From assembly GCA_032717465.1 (NCBI GenBank), contig CM064732.1, positions 25,047,797-25,111,796 on the forward strand: a stretch of 64,000 nt of DNA. The letters are read 5' to 3'. The notes beneath the pieces were generated by a model. It searched no databases and was not told the origin of the DNA. It worked only from the letters and a program-made list of their open reading frames with translations. Of the stretch, positions 33,590 to 43,036 are shown piece by piece (positions within the stretch are counted from its first letter, which is position 1; each line of letters begins with the position of its first letter). This DNA is from Coenobita brevimanus (taxonomy: Eukaryota > Arthropoda > Malacostraca > Decapoda > Coenobitidae). Made by a program: the position numbers and the translations under genes.

Positions 33590-33716
33590 ATGAGTATAAC
33601 CTTCAACATGGAAGCAGAAGGTGTGAAGACAAGGTCTCGAGCTGGGCAGGAGGAGGAAATTTCCCTGGCGACAATTGTGAAGCTAATACAGGCACAGAAT
33701 AAAGAGCTCAGAAATG
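33590..33716 (+). pseudogene. Element 2 Gag N-terminus
   Basis: MSITFNMEAEGVKTRSRAGQ and IVKLIQAQNKEL match the start of element 1 Gag at 28063. The frame is cut at about 33717 by the chimeric repeat and resumes near 34090. Confidence 0.7.
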
Positions 33717-33718
33717 TA

Positions 33719-33846
33719 ATATATCTATCTGTTGCCGGACGCCGTAATCCCGTAAGGGATGGGCATTTGACTTTGAGTTATTTGTTTTATGGGGAGGGGC
33801 ACTAACCCTCCACCAACCCACTTGTTGACACGTAGGAAGCACGTAT
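33719..33846 (-). mobile_element. Fused 3' and 5' ends of the RTE-like LINE (deletion derivative)
   Basis: The complement of 33719-33768 matches the last bases of the 10.5 kb LINE (GGGATTA(G/C)GGCGTC(G/C)GG and the AGATAGATA tail). The complement of 33785-33841 matches its leader (GGGTTGGTGG(T/A)GGGTTAGTGCCCC and ATAACTA-like sequence). The 3 kb of coding sequence between is missing. It directly adjoins hairpin repeat copy d, so the two may be one SINE-like unit that borrows LINE ends. Confidence 0.7.
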
Positions 33847-33850
33847 GGTT

Positions 33851-34090
33851 TGGTTATATGGTAACCACCCAGCATTGTAAATGGTTTCTTGGCTTACAGG
33901 AAACCATTTGGCTTGTCTCTCAACGTAAAGCCACCTGTAAAGGAAAGACAAGCAGTAAGAAGTGACAGGAAAGATGGGAGAAATAGGAAGAGAGGAGGGC
34001 AGGCACAGAAAAAGAATGATAAAGGCTAAGGAGGAAGTAAGCAGCACTACATCAAGTGAGTGGATGATGGTCACCACCACCTACCACCAA
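33851..34090 (+). repeat. Hairpin SINE-like family, copy d
   Basis: GGTTATATGGTAACCACCCAGC, the inverted pair AAATGGTTTCTTG / CAGGAAACCATTT, the purine-rich body, ATCAAGTGAGTGGATGATGG and the CCACCTACCACCAAA end. It is the best match to copy a. Confidence 0.8.
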
Positions 34091-34091
34091 A

Positions 34092-34134
34092 TAAGAACAA
34101 CTACAGGCACAGAAGAAAGAAATCAATGAACAAT
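34092..34134 (+). pseudogene. Element 2 Gag fragment between insertions
   Basis: A short Gag piece, AACAACTACAGGCACAGAAG through GAACAATTGCAG, matches the element 1 Gag around 28225 and is flanked on both sides by inserted repeats. Confidence 0.6.
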
Positions 34135-34475
34135 TGCAGGGAGGCGGTGGCTCAATCGGTAAAGAGGTGGCTTGCGGTCCTACTGGAGCCAGGTTCAAAT
34201 CCCCGCTGGGGCAGGGAACAGTTTAAGGATTTGAATTTCATTACGGCAGACTTTACCGATCTACCAGAAGATCTGCCGACATGTTGTAAAAATACCCCCA
34301 CTAATACCAATACACCAGTCCTGTATGAGACAGTGCTAGCATGTATTCAATATGGACGGTGGGTGTTAGCGTCGAAGTGGTGACATGTAGAGGTGTACGA
34401 TATGTAGGAGGACTACTGGGCCTTGGGAGCAGGCTGAGAAGCCTATGCCCAGAGTCGAGTACATAAAAAAAAAAC
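34135..34475 (+). mobile_element. tRNA-derived SINE in element 2 Gag
   Basis: Head with box A-like GTGGCTCAATCGGTAAAG (34148) and box B-like AGGTTCAAATCCCC (34190). The body has CTACCAGAAGATCTGCCGAC and CGTCGAAGTGGTGACATGTAGAGG, and it ends in a short poly(A) at about 34463-34472 before Gag resumes. The poly(A) end shows its orientation. Confidence 0.7.
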
Positions 34476-34479
34476 ACAC

Positions 34480-35190
34480 AGAATGAAGAACAGAAGGAAC
34501 GATATGAACAACTTCCGCAGGCATTACAGGAGCAAGAGAGGGAAGTACAATTGAGGGTGCAAGGACAGCTGGATGATTTCATGGAGGAAATGAAGGAAGA
34601 ACAGCAACAGCTTAAAGAGGAAGTAGATGCCAAGCTAGAGCAGCAGAAGTATGAAGTAAGCAATAATGTGATGGAGTGTAAACAGCATGTAGATGACGAG
34701 TTGAAGGCAATTACTGAAGAAATAGTGATGGAGTGCAAACAGCATGTGGACAACCAGCTGAAGATTAGTGAGGGAATAGTGATAGAATGCAGACAGCATG
34801 TACATAACCAGTTGGAGCATGCAGTCGACCAGGTGAAGATAATCAATGAGAAAATTAAGGCTGTAGAGAAATATTGCACTGCTGAGCCTCAGGTTAGTGT
34901 GCAGGGAGCATATGAGAGAAATGGACGGTGTATGGTGAATCTTGATGGATACCAGACATCTAAAGGTAGCATTACAAGGTTGAATAATCAGAATGCAGAA
35001 GGTTTATGTCCTGGCCATAATTTTGATGCCATAGTTTTTAGGCCCCAAACCAGTGAAATGCATGGCTATAATGGGGGGTCCAATTAAAGAGAAACCTCAA
35101 GAATTTGATGGCAGAGTATCTTGGGAAGCTTACCGTGCACAGGTTGAGTTACTTGCGGATCAGAATGATTGGGATGATAAGAAGAAGGCT
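34480..35190 (+). pseudogene. Element 2 Gag coiled coil and start of capsid
   Basis: 34551-35087 encodes a Glu/Lys/Gln-rich coiled coil with three to four related segments of about 20 residues, MECKQHVDDELKAITEEIV, MECKQHVDNQLKISEGIV and IECRQHVHNQLEHAVDQV. After a frame change near 35050, a capsid start follows: EKPQEFDGRVSWEAYRAQ and VELLADQNDWDDKKKA. Sequence then jumps at about 35190 to the junction segment GENPPLKKC shared with element 1. The capsid C-terminus and nucleocapsid are therefore missing here. Confidence 0.75.
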
Positions 35191-35269
35191 GGAGAAAACC
35201 CACCACTGAAGAAATGTAGGAGTACCTTGATGAATAGTGAGCGAGAAGCCAGAAGAACAGATGGCAAGG

Positions 35270-36860
35270 AGTGTAGTAGGAATGGGAATCATTGGAAGAA
35301 ATGCTGCCATGCTGTTGTGACAGGGCCAGCGTCAGATGAAGACCTGAAGAGGATGCAGATTTGCGACCGGGACTGGAGTGTCTGCATTGGAGTGCAATGC
35401 AACCATCTTGGGAAGAAGTTTCCAGGTTAAGCCCTGTGACCAAGAGCTATTGGAGCCAGTGGGACCTTTGTTTGAACAATGGACTACTGGAGCATCAGTG
35501 GGAGATAGCCGATGGCCTCAGCAAGTATTGGCAACTGGTGGTTCCAAAGAAGAAGAGGTCCTAGATCTTGGACGAGACCCATAACCAGATCACTAGTGGG
35601 CACCTGGGAGTGAAGAAAACTCTAAACTGGCTGCGACAGACGTTCTACTGGATTGGCATGTGTCAGGATGTTCAAGAGTAGTGTCGGGCCTGTCATGTGT
35701 GCTGTGCCAAGAAGGGACCCAAGAAACGTGGTTGTGCCCCTCTCCAGCTGTATCAAATGGAAACACCGATGGAAAGAGTCGTGGTGGACATTGCTGGACC
35801 TTTGCCACTCACTGATATAGAAAACCGGTATATATGTGTCGCCATGGACTACTTCACAAAGTGGCCAGAAGCCTATGCTATCCCTGATCAAGAGGCTGTG
35901 ACTGTTGCTCAGGTGTTGGTTGATCAGTTCTTCTGTCATTTTGGGATGCCACAAGAACTACATTCAGACCTGGGTAGAAACTTCGAGTCTGCTGTGTTCC
36001 ATGAATGCTGCAAGTTAATGGGGATCATGAAGACCAGGACAACCCCACTAAGGCCACAGTCAGATGGGATGGTGGAGAAATTCAGCAGGACCCTGGGACA
36101 AGAACTGTCCAAGTACTGCATCAATGGACAAACAGAATGGGACCAGAAATTACCTGCACTGCTGATGGCATATAGGTCTGCATCCCATGAGTCTACTGGC
36201 TACACTCCTGCAAAACTGATGTTAGGCCACAAGTTACATTACCCGTTGACTTGTTAATGGGAAGACCACCTGGTGAACAGCTGCCTACAGACACCACTGG
36301 CTATGCGAAACACCTTCAGGAAAAGCTGGCTGAGGTACATCATCAAGGGCACGGAGCCCTGAAAACGGGCACGGAGCCCTCAAGTTTTCAGGAGTGGTGA
36401 TGACGTGCAAGTATGATGCCAAGGGAAGTGAAGTGAGCTTCAAGGACGGTGACCAAGTTTGGTTATACAATCGTCAGTTAAAGAAGGGACAATCATATAA
36501 GCTGCAGAGCCCATGGGATGGGCCTTACACAATGTTGGACTGCCTATCAGACGTAACGTATCAGATTTGGGGAGGCAGGAAGTCTCACCCAAAGGTGGTA
36601 CACGTGAACCGTCTGTGACAGTACCATAGGCCAGGACAGTACAGTTGGGACGTCTCCGAGGAATCGTGCTCACCGACAGCCAAGGATGTTGAGGAGGACG
36701 AAGGAGCTGAAGTGCAAGAGGATGGTGACAGTTCCCCAAGAGAAGAAGTGATCCAAGAAGGGGACCAAGACATTCCTGGAGGAGTGGACTGTGTGGAGGA
36801 GCAAGGACGTCATCAGAAGTGGCATAGAAGACCTGATAAGTTGAAGGATTATTCTGTGTA
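35270..36860 (+). pseudogene. Element 2 integrase
   Basis: Begins with VVTGPASDEDLKRM (the linker after RNase H in the complete relative at 58.4 kb). A zinc-finger region follows with HLGVKKTLNWLRQTFYWIG and CRACHVCCAKKG, with a TAG just before CRAC. The open core at 35697-36257 holds MDYFTKWPEAYAIPDQ (first Asp), HSDLGRNF (second Asp) and DGMVEKFSRTLGQE (Glu). The C-terminal part, in another frame at 36394-36618, has FKDGDQVWLYN and WDGPYTMLDCLSDVTYQI, a GPY/F-type module typical of Ty3/gypsy integrases. Catalytic residues are present, but frameshifts near 36255 and 36350 disable it. A duplicated GGGCACGGAGCCCT lies at 36347-36381. Confidence 0.85.
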
Positions 36861-36940
36861 TAGTTAAATGTTTCATTAGGATTAAGGTTTATGTTTGTAT
36901 ATATTGTGTAGTTTTGCCGGGACGACAAAGAACTAGGGAG

Positions 36941-36957
36941 GGGGTAGTGTTAAGAAG
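36941..36957 (+). promoter_or_regulatory. Polypurine tract of element 2
   Basis: AGGGAGGGGGTAG directly precedes the 3' LTR. The same tract occurs, complemented, next to the LTR at 56814 and in a weaker form (GGAGGAGACAG) before the element 1 3' LTR. Confidence 0.8.
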
Positions 36958-37755
36958 CGAGATTTGAGAGTTAGGTAGCTGAGATTTTTCTTGACGTTTC
37001 CTGATGTTTACAGTAGCTAGTTCCAGTACGAGTCAGTTGCCAGTTTGCCTGCTGTTTGTGTGCGTAGTTATTTCGTAAGTGTTACATTATTTTTTGTGCT
37101 CATTTTCTTTATAATGTTTTATTTAAGTGATTGCATGTTAAATTAAGTAATTTAAGTTCGTATGGTAAATGATTTCGAGTGATATGTAATGTAAGACAAC
37201 TCTGGCATGTTTCGATGTCTTCTAGTTGGTAACTGTTGTTGCTAGGGGCTGATGCAAGACCGGCAGATTCCAGAATTATGAAGAAGTAGATGATTCTCGA
37301 ATAACGCAAACTTATATACAGATGGGGAGAGACTAGGGCAGGTTCAGTCGGTTTTGGTTCAGTTTGAGTGTAGTACAGTGTCAGTGAAGATTGTATAGTT
37401 TTGGTACTTGTGAAGACAGTGGCAAACAGTGACGTGTTATTGACATTTGTATATCATTGAAACTTGAGAAAACTGTGAAATGTTGTCATCATTAAGTGTA
37501 ACTGCAATTCGTAAAGTATGTACAGCTCCAGTGCTTGTGAGAATAGTGTAGTGAGGTTGGAAAGCATTAAGTGTAACCATTTGGAAAATAAGGACAGTGA
37601 ACTTTAAGAAGCCAGTGCTTATTTTCACCTCAGCTGATCTTGTGTGCTGTACACCGAAAGGCTAACCATAAGGAGAACAACTCACTGCGCAACATCCTTC
37701 CTGTACTGAACTACTGCTGTTGGTGCCTGTGGCAGCATGGGACGAGGTCTTAACA
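36958..37755 (+). repeat. Element 2 3' LTR
   Basis: 798 bases beginning TGTTAAGAAGCGAG and ending GTCTTAACA. It is followed immediately by element 1 integrase sequence. Confidence 0.9.
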
Positions 37756-38466
37756 TCTGCAAAACTGATGCTGGGCCACGAGTTACGTTTACCCATTTAC
37801 TTGTTAATGGGAAGACCACCTTTAGAGGAGCTGCCTACAGACACCTCCAGCTATGCGAAGCATCTTCAGGAAAGGATGGATAAGGTACATCATCAAGTGC
37901 GAGAAGCCATAAAATTTTCAGAAGAGGTGATGAAGTGCATGTATGATGCCAAAGCAAGTGAGGTGAGCTTCAAGGATGCTGACAAAATATGGTTATACAA
38001 TTCTCAGCAGAAGAAGGGACAGTCAACGAAGCTGCAGAGCCTGTGGGACGGGCCTTCCTCTCTGCTGGACCGCCTGGCAGATGTAACGTACCGGATTTGT
38101 GGAAGCAGGAAATCTCACCCAAAGGTGGTACATGTGAATTGTCTGTGGCAGTACCATGGGCCAGGACAGTATGGGTGGGATATGTCCAAGGAATCGTGCT
38201 CGTCTGCAGCCGAGGGTGTTGAGGAGGACCACGGAGCTGAAGTACATGAGGAGGATGGTGACAGCTTCCCGAGGGAAGAAGTGAATCAGGAGGAGGACCA
38301 AGACATTGTAGGAGGAGTGGTCTGTGTGGAGGAGCAGGACATCGTCAGAAGTGGCATGGGAGAAGACCTGAAGTTGAAGGACTGTTTTGTGTATAAATTT
38401 TTAGTTTGGATTAAGGATTATATTTGTATACATTGTGTAGTTTTCTCAGGACAACAAAATGGCTAA
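37756..38466 (+). pseudogene. Element 1 integrase C-terminal part (after nested insertion)
   Basis: The longest intact piece of element 1. SAKLMLGHELRLPIYLLMGRPP continues the core helix interrupted at 32742. Then come a KHLQERMDKVHHQVREAIKF helix, ASEVSFKDADKIWLYN, WDGPSSLLDRLADVTYRI (GPY/F-type module), SHPKVVHVNCLWQYH and an acidic tail rich in Glu and Asp ending at 38466. The ATG of the open frame at 37720 lies within the element 2 LTR and is not the real start. Confidence 0.85.
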
Positions 38467-38477
38467 GGAGGAGACAG

Positions 38478-39109
38478 TGTTGAGAAGCAGGATTTGACAG
38501 TTAATGCTGGAGAATTCCTGTCTATTCTGAAAATTTTTTGCTACTTGTTAGAGTTGCTAGCTTGCCTGCTATTTGTGAGTGGAGGTATTTTGTAGGTTAT
38601 GCTTAATTTTTTGTGTGTGTGCTTTTTCTCTATAATTTTTTTTTACGTGACTGTTAAATTATGTAATTTCATCTCAGTTTGTATGCTAAATTATTTAGAG
38701 TGTTATGTAGTGTAAGAACACTCTGGATGTTTTGGATGTCTTTGAGCTGGTAACTGTTGCTTCCCCGAGAATGTAGTAGATACTTCTAGTATACAGGAAG
38801 CTTATAAAAGTTTGGGGAAGATACTAGAGTTTTTCAGTTCAATTTGAGTGTAGTTTGACTTATGGCCTAGTGAAGATTGTATAGCCCCGGTACTTGTAAA
38901 AACAGTGAAGTTGGCAAGCATTAAGTGTAATTATTTGGACAATAAAGACAACAAACGTGAGCAGCTTGTTTACATTCAACTTTTGTACTGATCTGTGTTG
39001 TTGTACTTTGAAAGGCTGCCTCTAGGAAGAACAGCTCACTGGGCAATGCCCTTCCTATACTGAACTACTGCTGTTGAAGCCTGTGGCAGTGTGGGACGGG
39101 GACATAACA
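38478..39109 (+). repeat. Element 1 3' LTR
   Basis: Begins TGTTGAGAAGC and ends GACATAACA, followed by the target duplication ATAT. It has a TTATAAAAG box at about 38801 and AATAAAG near 38941. It differs clearly from the element 2 LTR, so the two elements belong to separate subfamilies. Confidence 0.88.
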
Positions 39110-39366
39110 ATATGTTTACCTCAATTTCTTACTCTCCTCGCTGTCGTCCTCATCATCATCCTATTCCTCCTTAGACTTAACATTTTGGGCCCAGGACGAC
39201 AACAGGGCAAGTGATAAACTGACTGAGATACTGTAACTGCACACCTACTCAGTTGCTCCCCAAAACAGAACACTCTGATCTGGAAGGTGGGAAAGTTGTT
39301 ATCATGGGAGAACGTTGCTGCCAGCTGGTGGCAGTTACTGCAAACTGAATGTACGTGAACCAAGGA
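39110..39366 (+). repeat. Large inverted repeat, left arm (part 2)
   Basis: The reverse complement matches 43035-43290 (TTTACTTCATTTTCTTACTC-type start, CACACCTACTCAGT, CAAACTGAATG...GTGAACCAAGGA end). It continues the arm split at 27394. Confidence 0.75.
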
Positions 39367-39414
39367 CCAGTGTTAAGCAGTTTGGTACACAAATATATTA
39401 CCGTGTATGTCCGA

Positions 39415-39482
<68 letters not shown>
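39415..39482. repeat. (AT)n microsatellite
   Basis: About 68 bases of AT between the inverted-repeat arm and a TTAA-type MITE. Confidence 0.95.
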
Positions 39483-39764
<282 letters not shown>

Positions 39765-40233
39765 AAGAAGCGAGATTAGCCAGTTGGATGTTCAAGAGGC
39801 TTCTCGCTGCTTCCCGATATTTACTGTGGTTTCGGTACGAGTCAGAGTCGCCAGTTTGCTTGCTGTTTGTGAGCATAGTTATTTCGTATGTTTGCATTAC
39901 TTTTTCTGCTTTTTTTCTTTATAATGTTTTATTTATGTGATTGCTTGTTAAATTATGTAATTTAAGCTCGTATGGTAAATAATTTAGAGTGCTATGTACT
40001 GTAAGAGAACTCTGGCATGTTTTGATGTCTCTGATTTGGTAACAATGCTCTCTCTTTATGGAATACTCCAGAACTGTTGTTCTCGTAGAATGTAGATCAT
40101 TCTCGAACAATGCAAGCTTATACAAGAATGAATAAGACACTAGAACAAGTTCAGTCGGTTTTCAGTTTAGTTTCAGTGTAGTGCAGTGTCAGGACAGTGA
40201 AGTTTGTATATTTTCGGTACTTGTGTGATAAGA

Positions 40234-40332
40234 GTGAAATGTTGTCAAGCATTAAGGGTAATAGCAGTGAAGTGTTGTCAGGCATTAAGTGCAATAACGG
40301 TGAAGTGTTGTCAAGCATTAAGTGCAATAGCA
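40234..40332. repeat. 33-bp tandem repeat within solo LTR
   Basis: Units start at 40234, 40267 and 40300. Each reads GTGAAGTGTTGTCAAGCATT-like sequence followed by AAGTGCAATA. Confidence 0.85.
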
Positions 40333-40440
40333 GTTGGTAAAGTTTGTAAAGCTCCAGTGCTCGTAAGAATAGTGAAGTGAAACTGGCAAGCATTAAGTGT
40401 AGTTATTTCGAAAATAAAGACAGTGAACTTAAGAAGCCAG

Positions 40441-42793
40441 GGCCCGGATTCACAAACGGTCGCACGCTCTTGGCGCCTCCCTTACCGGTCGCGCCGCTCC
40501 CTTTCGGCGTTACACCGGCATGCACGAACTGTGTCGGCCGCCATTTTTTGTCATAGCATCTCCCTTTCGCTAAGGGTCCTCCAGACCACCCTTACAGGAT
40601 CGTGATTCGGAAATAGAGGCACATTGTATCGATTACATGACCCCCGACCAAAACAACTGTGAGATGTGCGACATGGAGGGAATGTACACGTTCCTATGTA
40701 CGTACTTACATAGGCTCCTGTGTACATACGTCTGGATCTACGTACGTACTTACGATCACATCCACGTACGTAATTACGTACGCATGTATTTATGTGTGAA
40801 TTTGCGTGCCTACCTATGCACCCGTATACGTACCTACGTACACGCCCCATGCACGTATTTACATGCGCACCTATGTACAGTACGTACTAACGCATCTATG
40901 TACTTAGCTATGTACATACATACGTACGCCCGTATGTACGTGCTTACGGAAGTACGTAAATACGTACGTCGTTGCGTATGTATTCACGTACGTAAGTACG
41001 TACGCATTTATTTAGGTATGAACGTGTGTACACGCCTACGTATTCACCCATGTACGTACGTACGTACATGTATACGTACTTATGTACACAATTATGCAAG
41101 TATTTACGTACGGGCCTATGTACGTACTAACGCATTCATGTACGTACTCACGTACGCAAGCATGTACGTACTTACGGAAGTATGTACACACTTAAGTACT
41201 TGCGTAAGCATTCACGTACTTCCTTAAGTATTCGTGTACGTACTTACATGAGTTTGCGTACGTACATAATACGTACTTATGTAAGTATTCGTGTACGTAC
41301 GTATGTAGGTGAATACCTATATTCATATGTACCTAAATACCTTAGTCCGCCTTGGGATACATTTGTCCTTAAGTACGTACGTGATTACGTGCATAAATGC
41401 ATATGTACGTATTTGTGTACAGTATGTACTTGTTTTGGGGGGAGAGGGAGGGAGAAAAGGAGGGGGAAGGGAGGAGAAACGAGGAGGGTGTGGTCTGTTT
41501 AAATTCAGTCACGTGATAGATCGGTGGCTGCCAGGCCCGGGATTCACAAACGGCTGCTGGGCGACAGCGCCGCACGACGTCGTACGAGAGTCAACGATCA
41601 CCCCTCAAGGGCGATTCACAAACGCTGTATTTGGCTCCCTTCCAAGTCTCTTCCGTAGCGACCAGGGATTTTTCTGGGGAAAATTTACTCGACCAATGAG
41701 CAGCCACCGATCTATCACGTGACTGAATTTAAACAGACCACACCCTCCTCGTTTCTCCTCCCTTCCCCCTCCTTCTCTCCCTCCCTCTCCCCCCAAAACA
41801 AGTACATACTGTACACAAATACGTACATATGCATTTATGCACGTAATCACGTACGTACTTAAGGACAAATGTATCCCAAGGCGGACTAAGATATTTAGAT
41901 ACATATGAATACTGTAGGTATTCACCTACATACGTACGTACATGAATACTTACATAAGTACGTATTATGTACGTACGCAAACTCATGTAAGTACGTACAC
42001 GAATACTTAAGGAAGTACGTACGTGAATGCTTACGCAAGTACTTACGTGTGTACATACTTCCGTAAGTACGTACATGCTTGCGTACGTGAGTACGTACAT
42101 GAATGCGTTAGTACATACATAGGCCCGTACGTAAATACTTGCATAGTTGTGTACATAAGTATGTATACATGTACTTACGTACATGGGTGAATACGTAGGC
42201 GTGTACACACGTTCATACCTAAATACATGCGTACGTACTTACGTACGTGAATACATACGCAACGACGTACGTATGTACGTACTTCCGTAAGCACGTACAT
42301 AAGGGCGTACGTATGTATGTACATAGGTAAGTACATAGATGCGTTAGTACGTACTGTACATAGGTGCCATGTAAATACGTGCATGGGGCGTGTATGTAGG
42401 TACGTATACGGGTGCATAGGTAGGAACGCACATTCACAGATAAATACATGCGTACGTAATTACGTACGTGGATGTGTTCGTAAGTACGTACGTAGATCCA
42501 GACGTATGTACACAGGAGCCTATGTAAGTACATACATAGGAACGTATACATTCCCTCCATGTCGCACATCTCACAGTTGTTTTGGTCGGGGGTCATGTAA
42601 TCGATACAGTGTGCCTCTATTTCCGAATCACGATCCTGTAAGGGTGGTCTGGAGGACCCTTAGCGAAAGGGAGATGCTATGACAAAAAATGGCGGCCGAC
42701 ACAGTTCGTGCATGCCGGTGTAACGCCGAAAGGGAGCGGCGCAACCGGTAAGGGAGGCGCCAAGAGCCTGCGACCGTTTGTGAATCCGGGCCC
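40441..42793. mobile_element. 2.35-kb foldback/palindrome element
   Basis: Left arm 40441-41531 and right arm 41700-42793 are reverse complements over about 1.09 kb with only occasional differences, separated by a 168-base spacer. The ends read GGCCCGGATTCACAAACG and its complement. The flanks share CAG, a probable 3-bp target duplication. Most of each arm is made of degenerate TACGTA/GTAC words. Open frames such as 40637-41227 and 42219-42596 are translations of this repeat in each arm, not protein genes. The spacer contains another GGCCCGGGATTCACAAACGG and a GCGATTCACAAACGC, additional copies of the end motif. No transposase is seen. Confidence 0.85.
41532..41699. other. Palindrome spacer with internal end-motif copies
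   Basis: Unique centre of the palindrome. ATTCACAAACG, the motif at both outer ends, occurs twice here (about 41552 and 41632). The centre may therefore derive from ends of the same transposon family joined together. Confidence 0.65.
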
Positions 42794-42945
42794 AGTGTTT
42801 ATTCACCACGCCTGAGCTAATCTTGTGTACTGTACACCTAAAGGCTGACTATAGGTAGAACAACTCACTAGGCAACGTCCCTCTTGTACTGAACTATTGC
42901 TGTTGGAGCCTGGGGCAGTGTGGGATGGGGACATAACTATAACTA

Positions 42946-42947
<2 letters not shown>

Positions 42948-43034
<87 letters not shown>
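42948..43034. repeat. (AT)n microsatellite
   Basis: About 85 bases of AT between the solo LTR and the right inverted-repeat arm. Confidence 0.95.

Positions 43035-43036
<2 letters not shown>

Larger units (their letters stand above)
32743..37755 (+). mobile_element. Ty3/gypsy-type LTR element 2 inserted in element 1
   Basis: About 5.0 kb with LTRs at 32743-33555 and 36958-37755 that begin TGTTAAGAAGCGAG and end TAACA. The flanking 4-mers are CCTG and TCTG, an imperfect duplication. Removing the element joins element 1 integrase in frame order. It has a primer-binding site at 33557 and a polypurine tract AGGGAGGGGGTAG before the 3' LTR. The interior contains Gag and integrase remains without protease, RT or RNase H. 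It carries later insertions: the hairpin/LINE-end chimera at 33719-34090 and a SINE at 34135-34475. Confidence 0.88.
27395..39109 (+). mobile_element. Ty3/gypsy-type LTR element 1, nested and deleted
   Basis: Bounded by related LTRs (27395-28024 and 38478-39109) and by a 4-bp duplication ATAT (27391-27394 and 39110-39113). The uninterrupted target, GCATATGTTTAC, is visible as the complement at 43281-43292. The interior holds Gag pieces, an unusual zinc-knuckle array and integrase pieces, but no protease, RT or RNase H. It was later interrupted by a Jockey/CR1-like LINE (28428-31335) and by LTR element 2 (32743-37755). After element 2 the integrase continues in the expected order at 37756. Confidence 0.85.

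Noticed and set aside
40637..41227. Long Tyr/Val/Arg-rich open frames (also 42219-42596, 41729-42208)
   Set aside because: They are translations of the TACGTA/GTAC repeat, occur in both palindrome arms on opposite strands, and have no domain or biased codon use.
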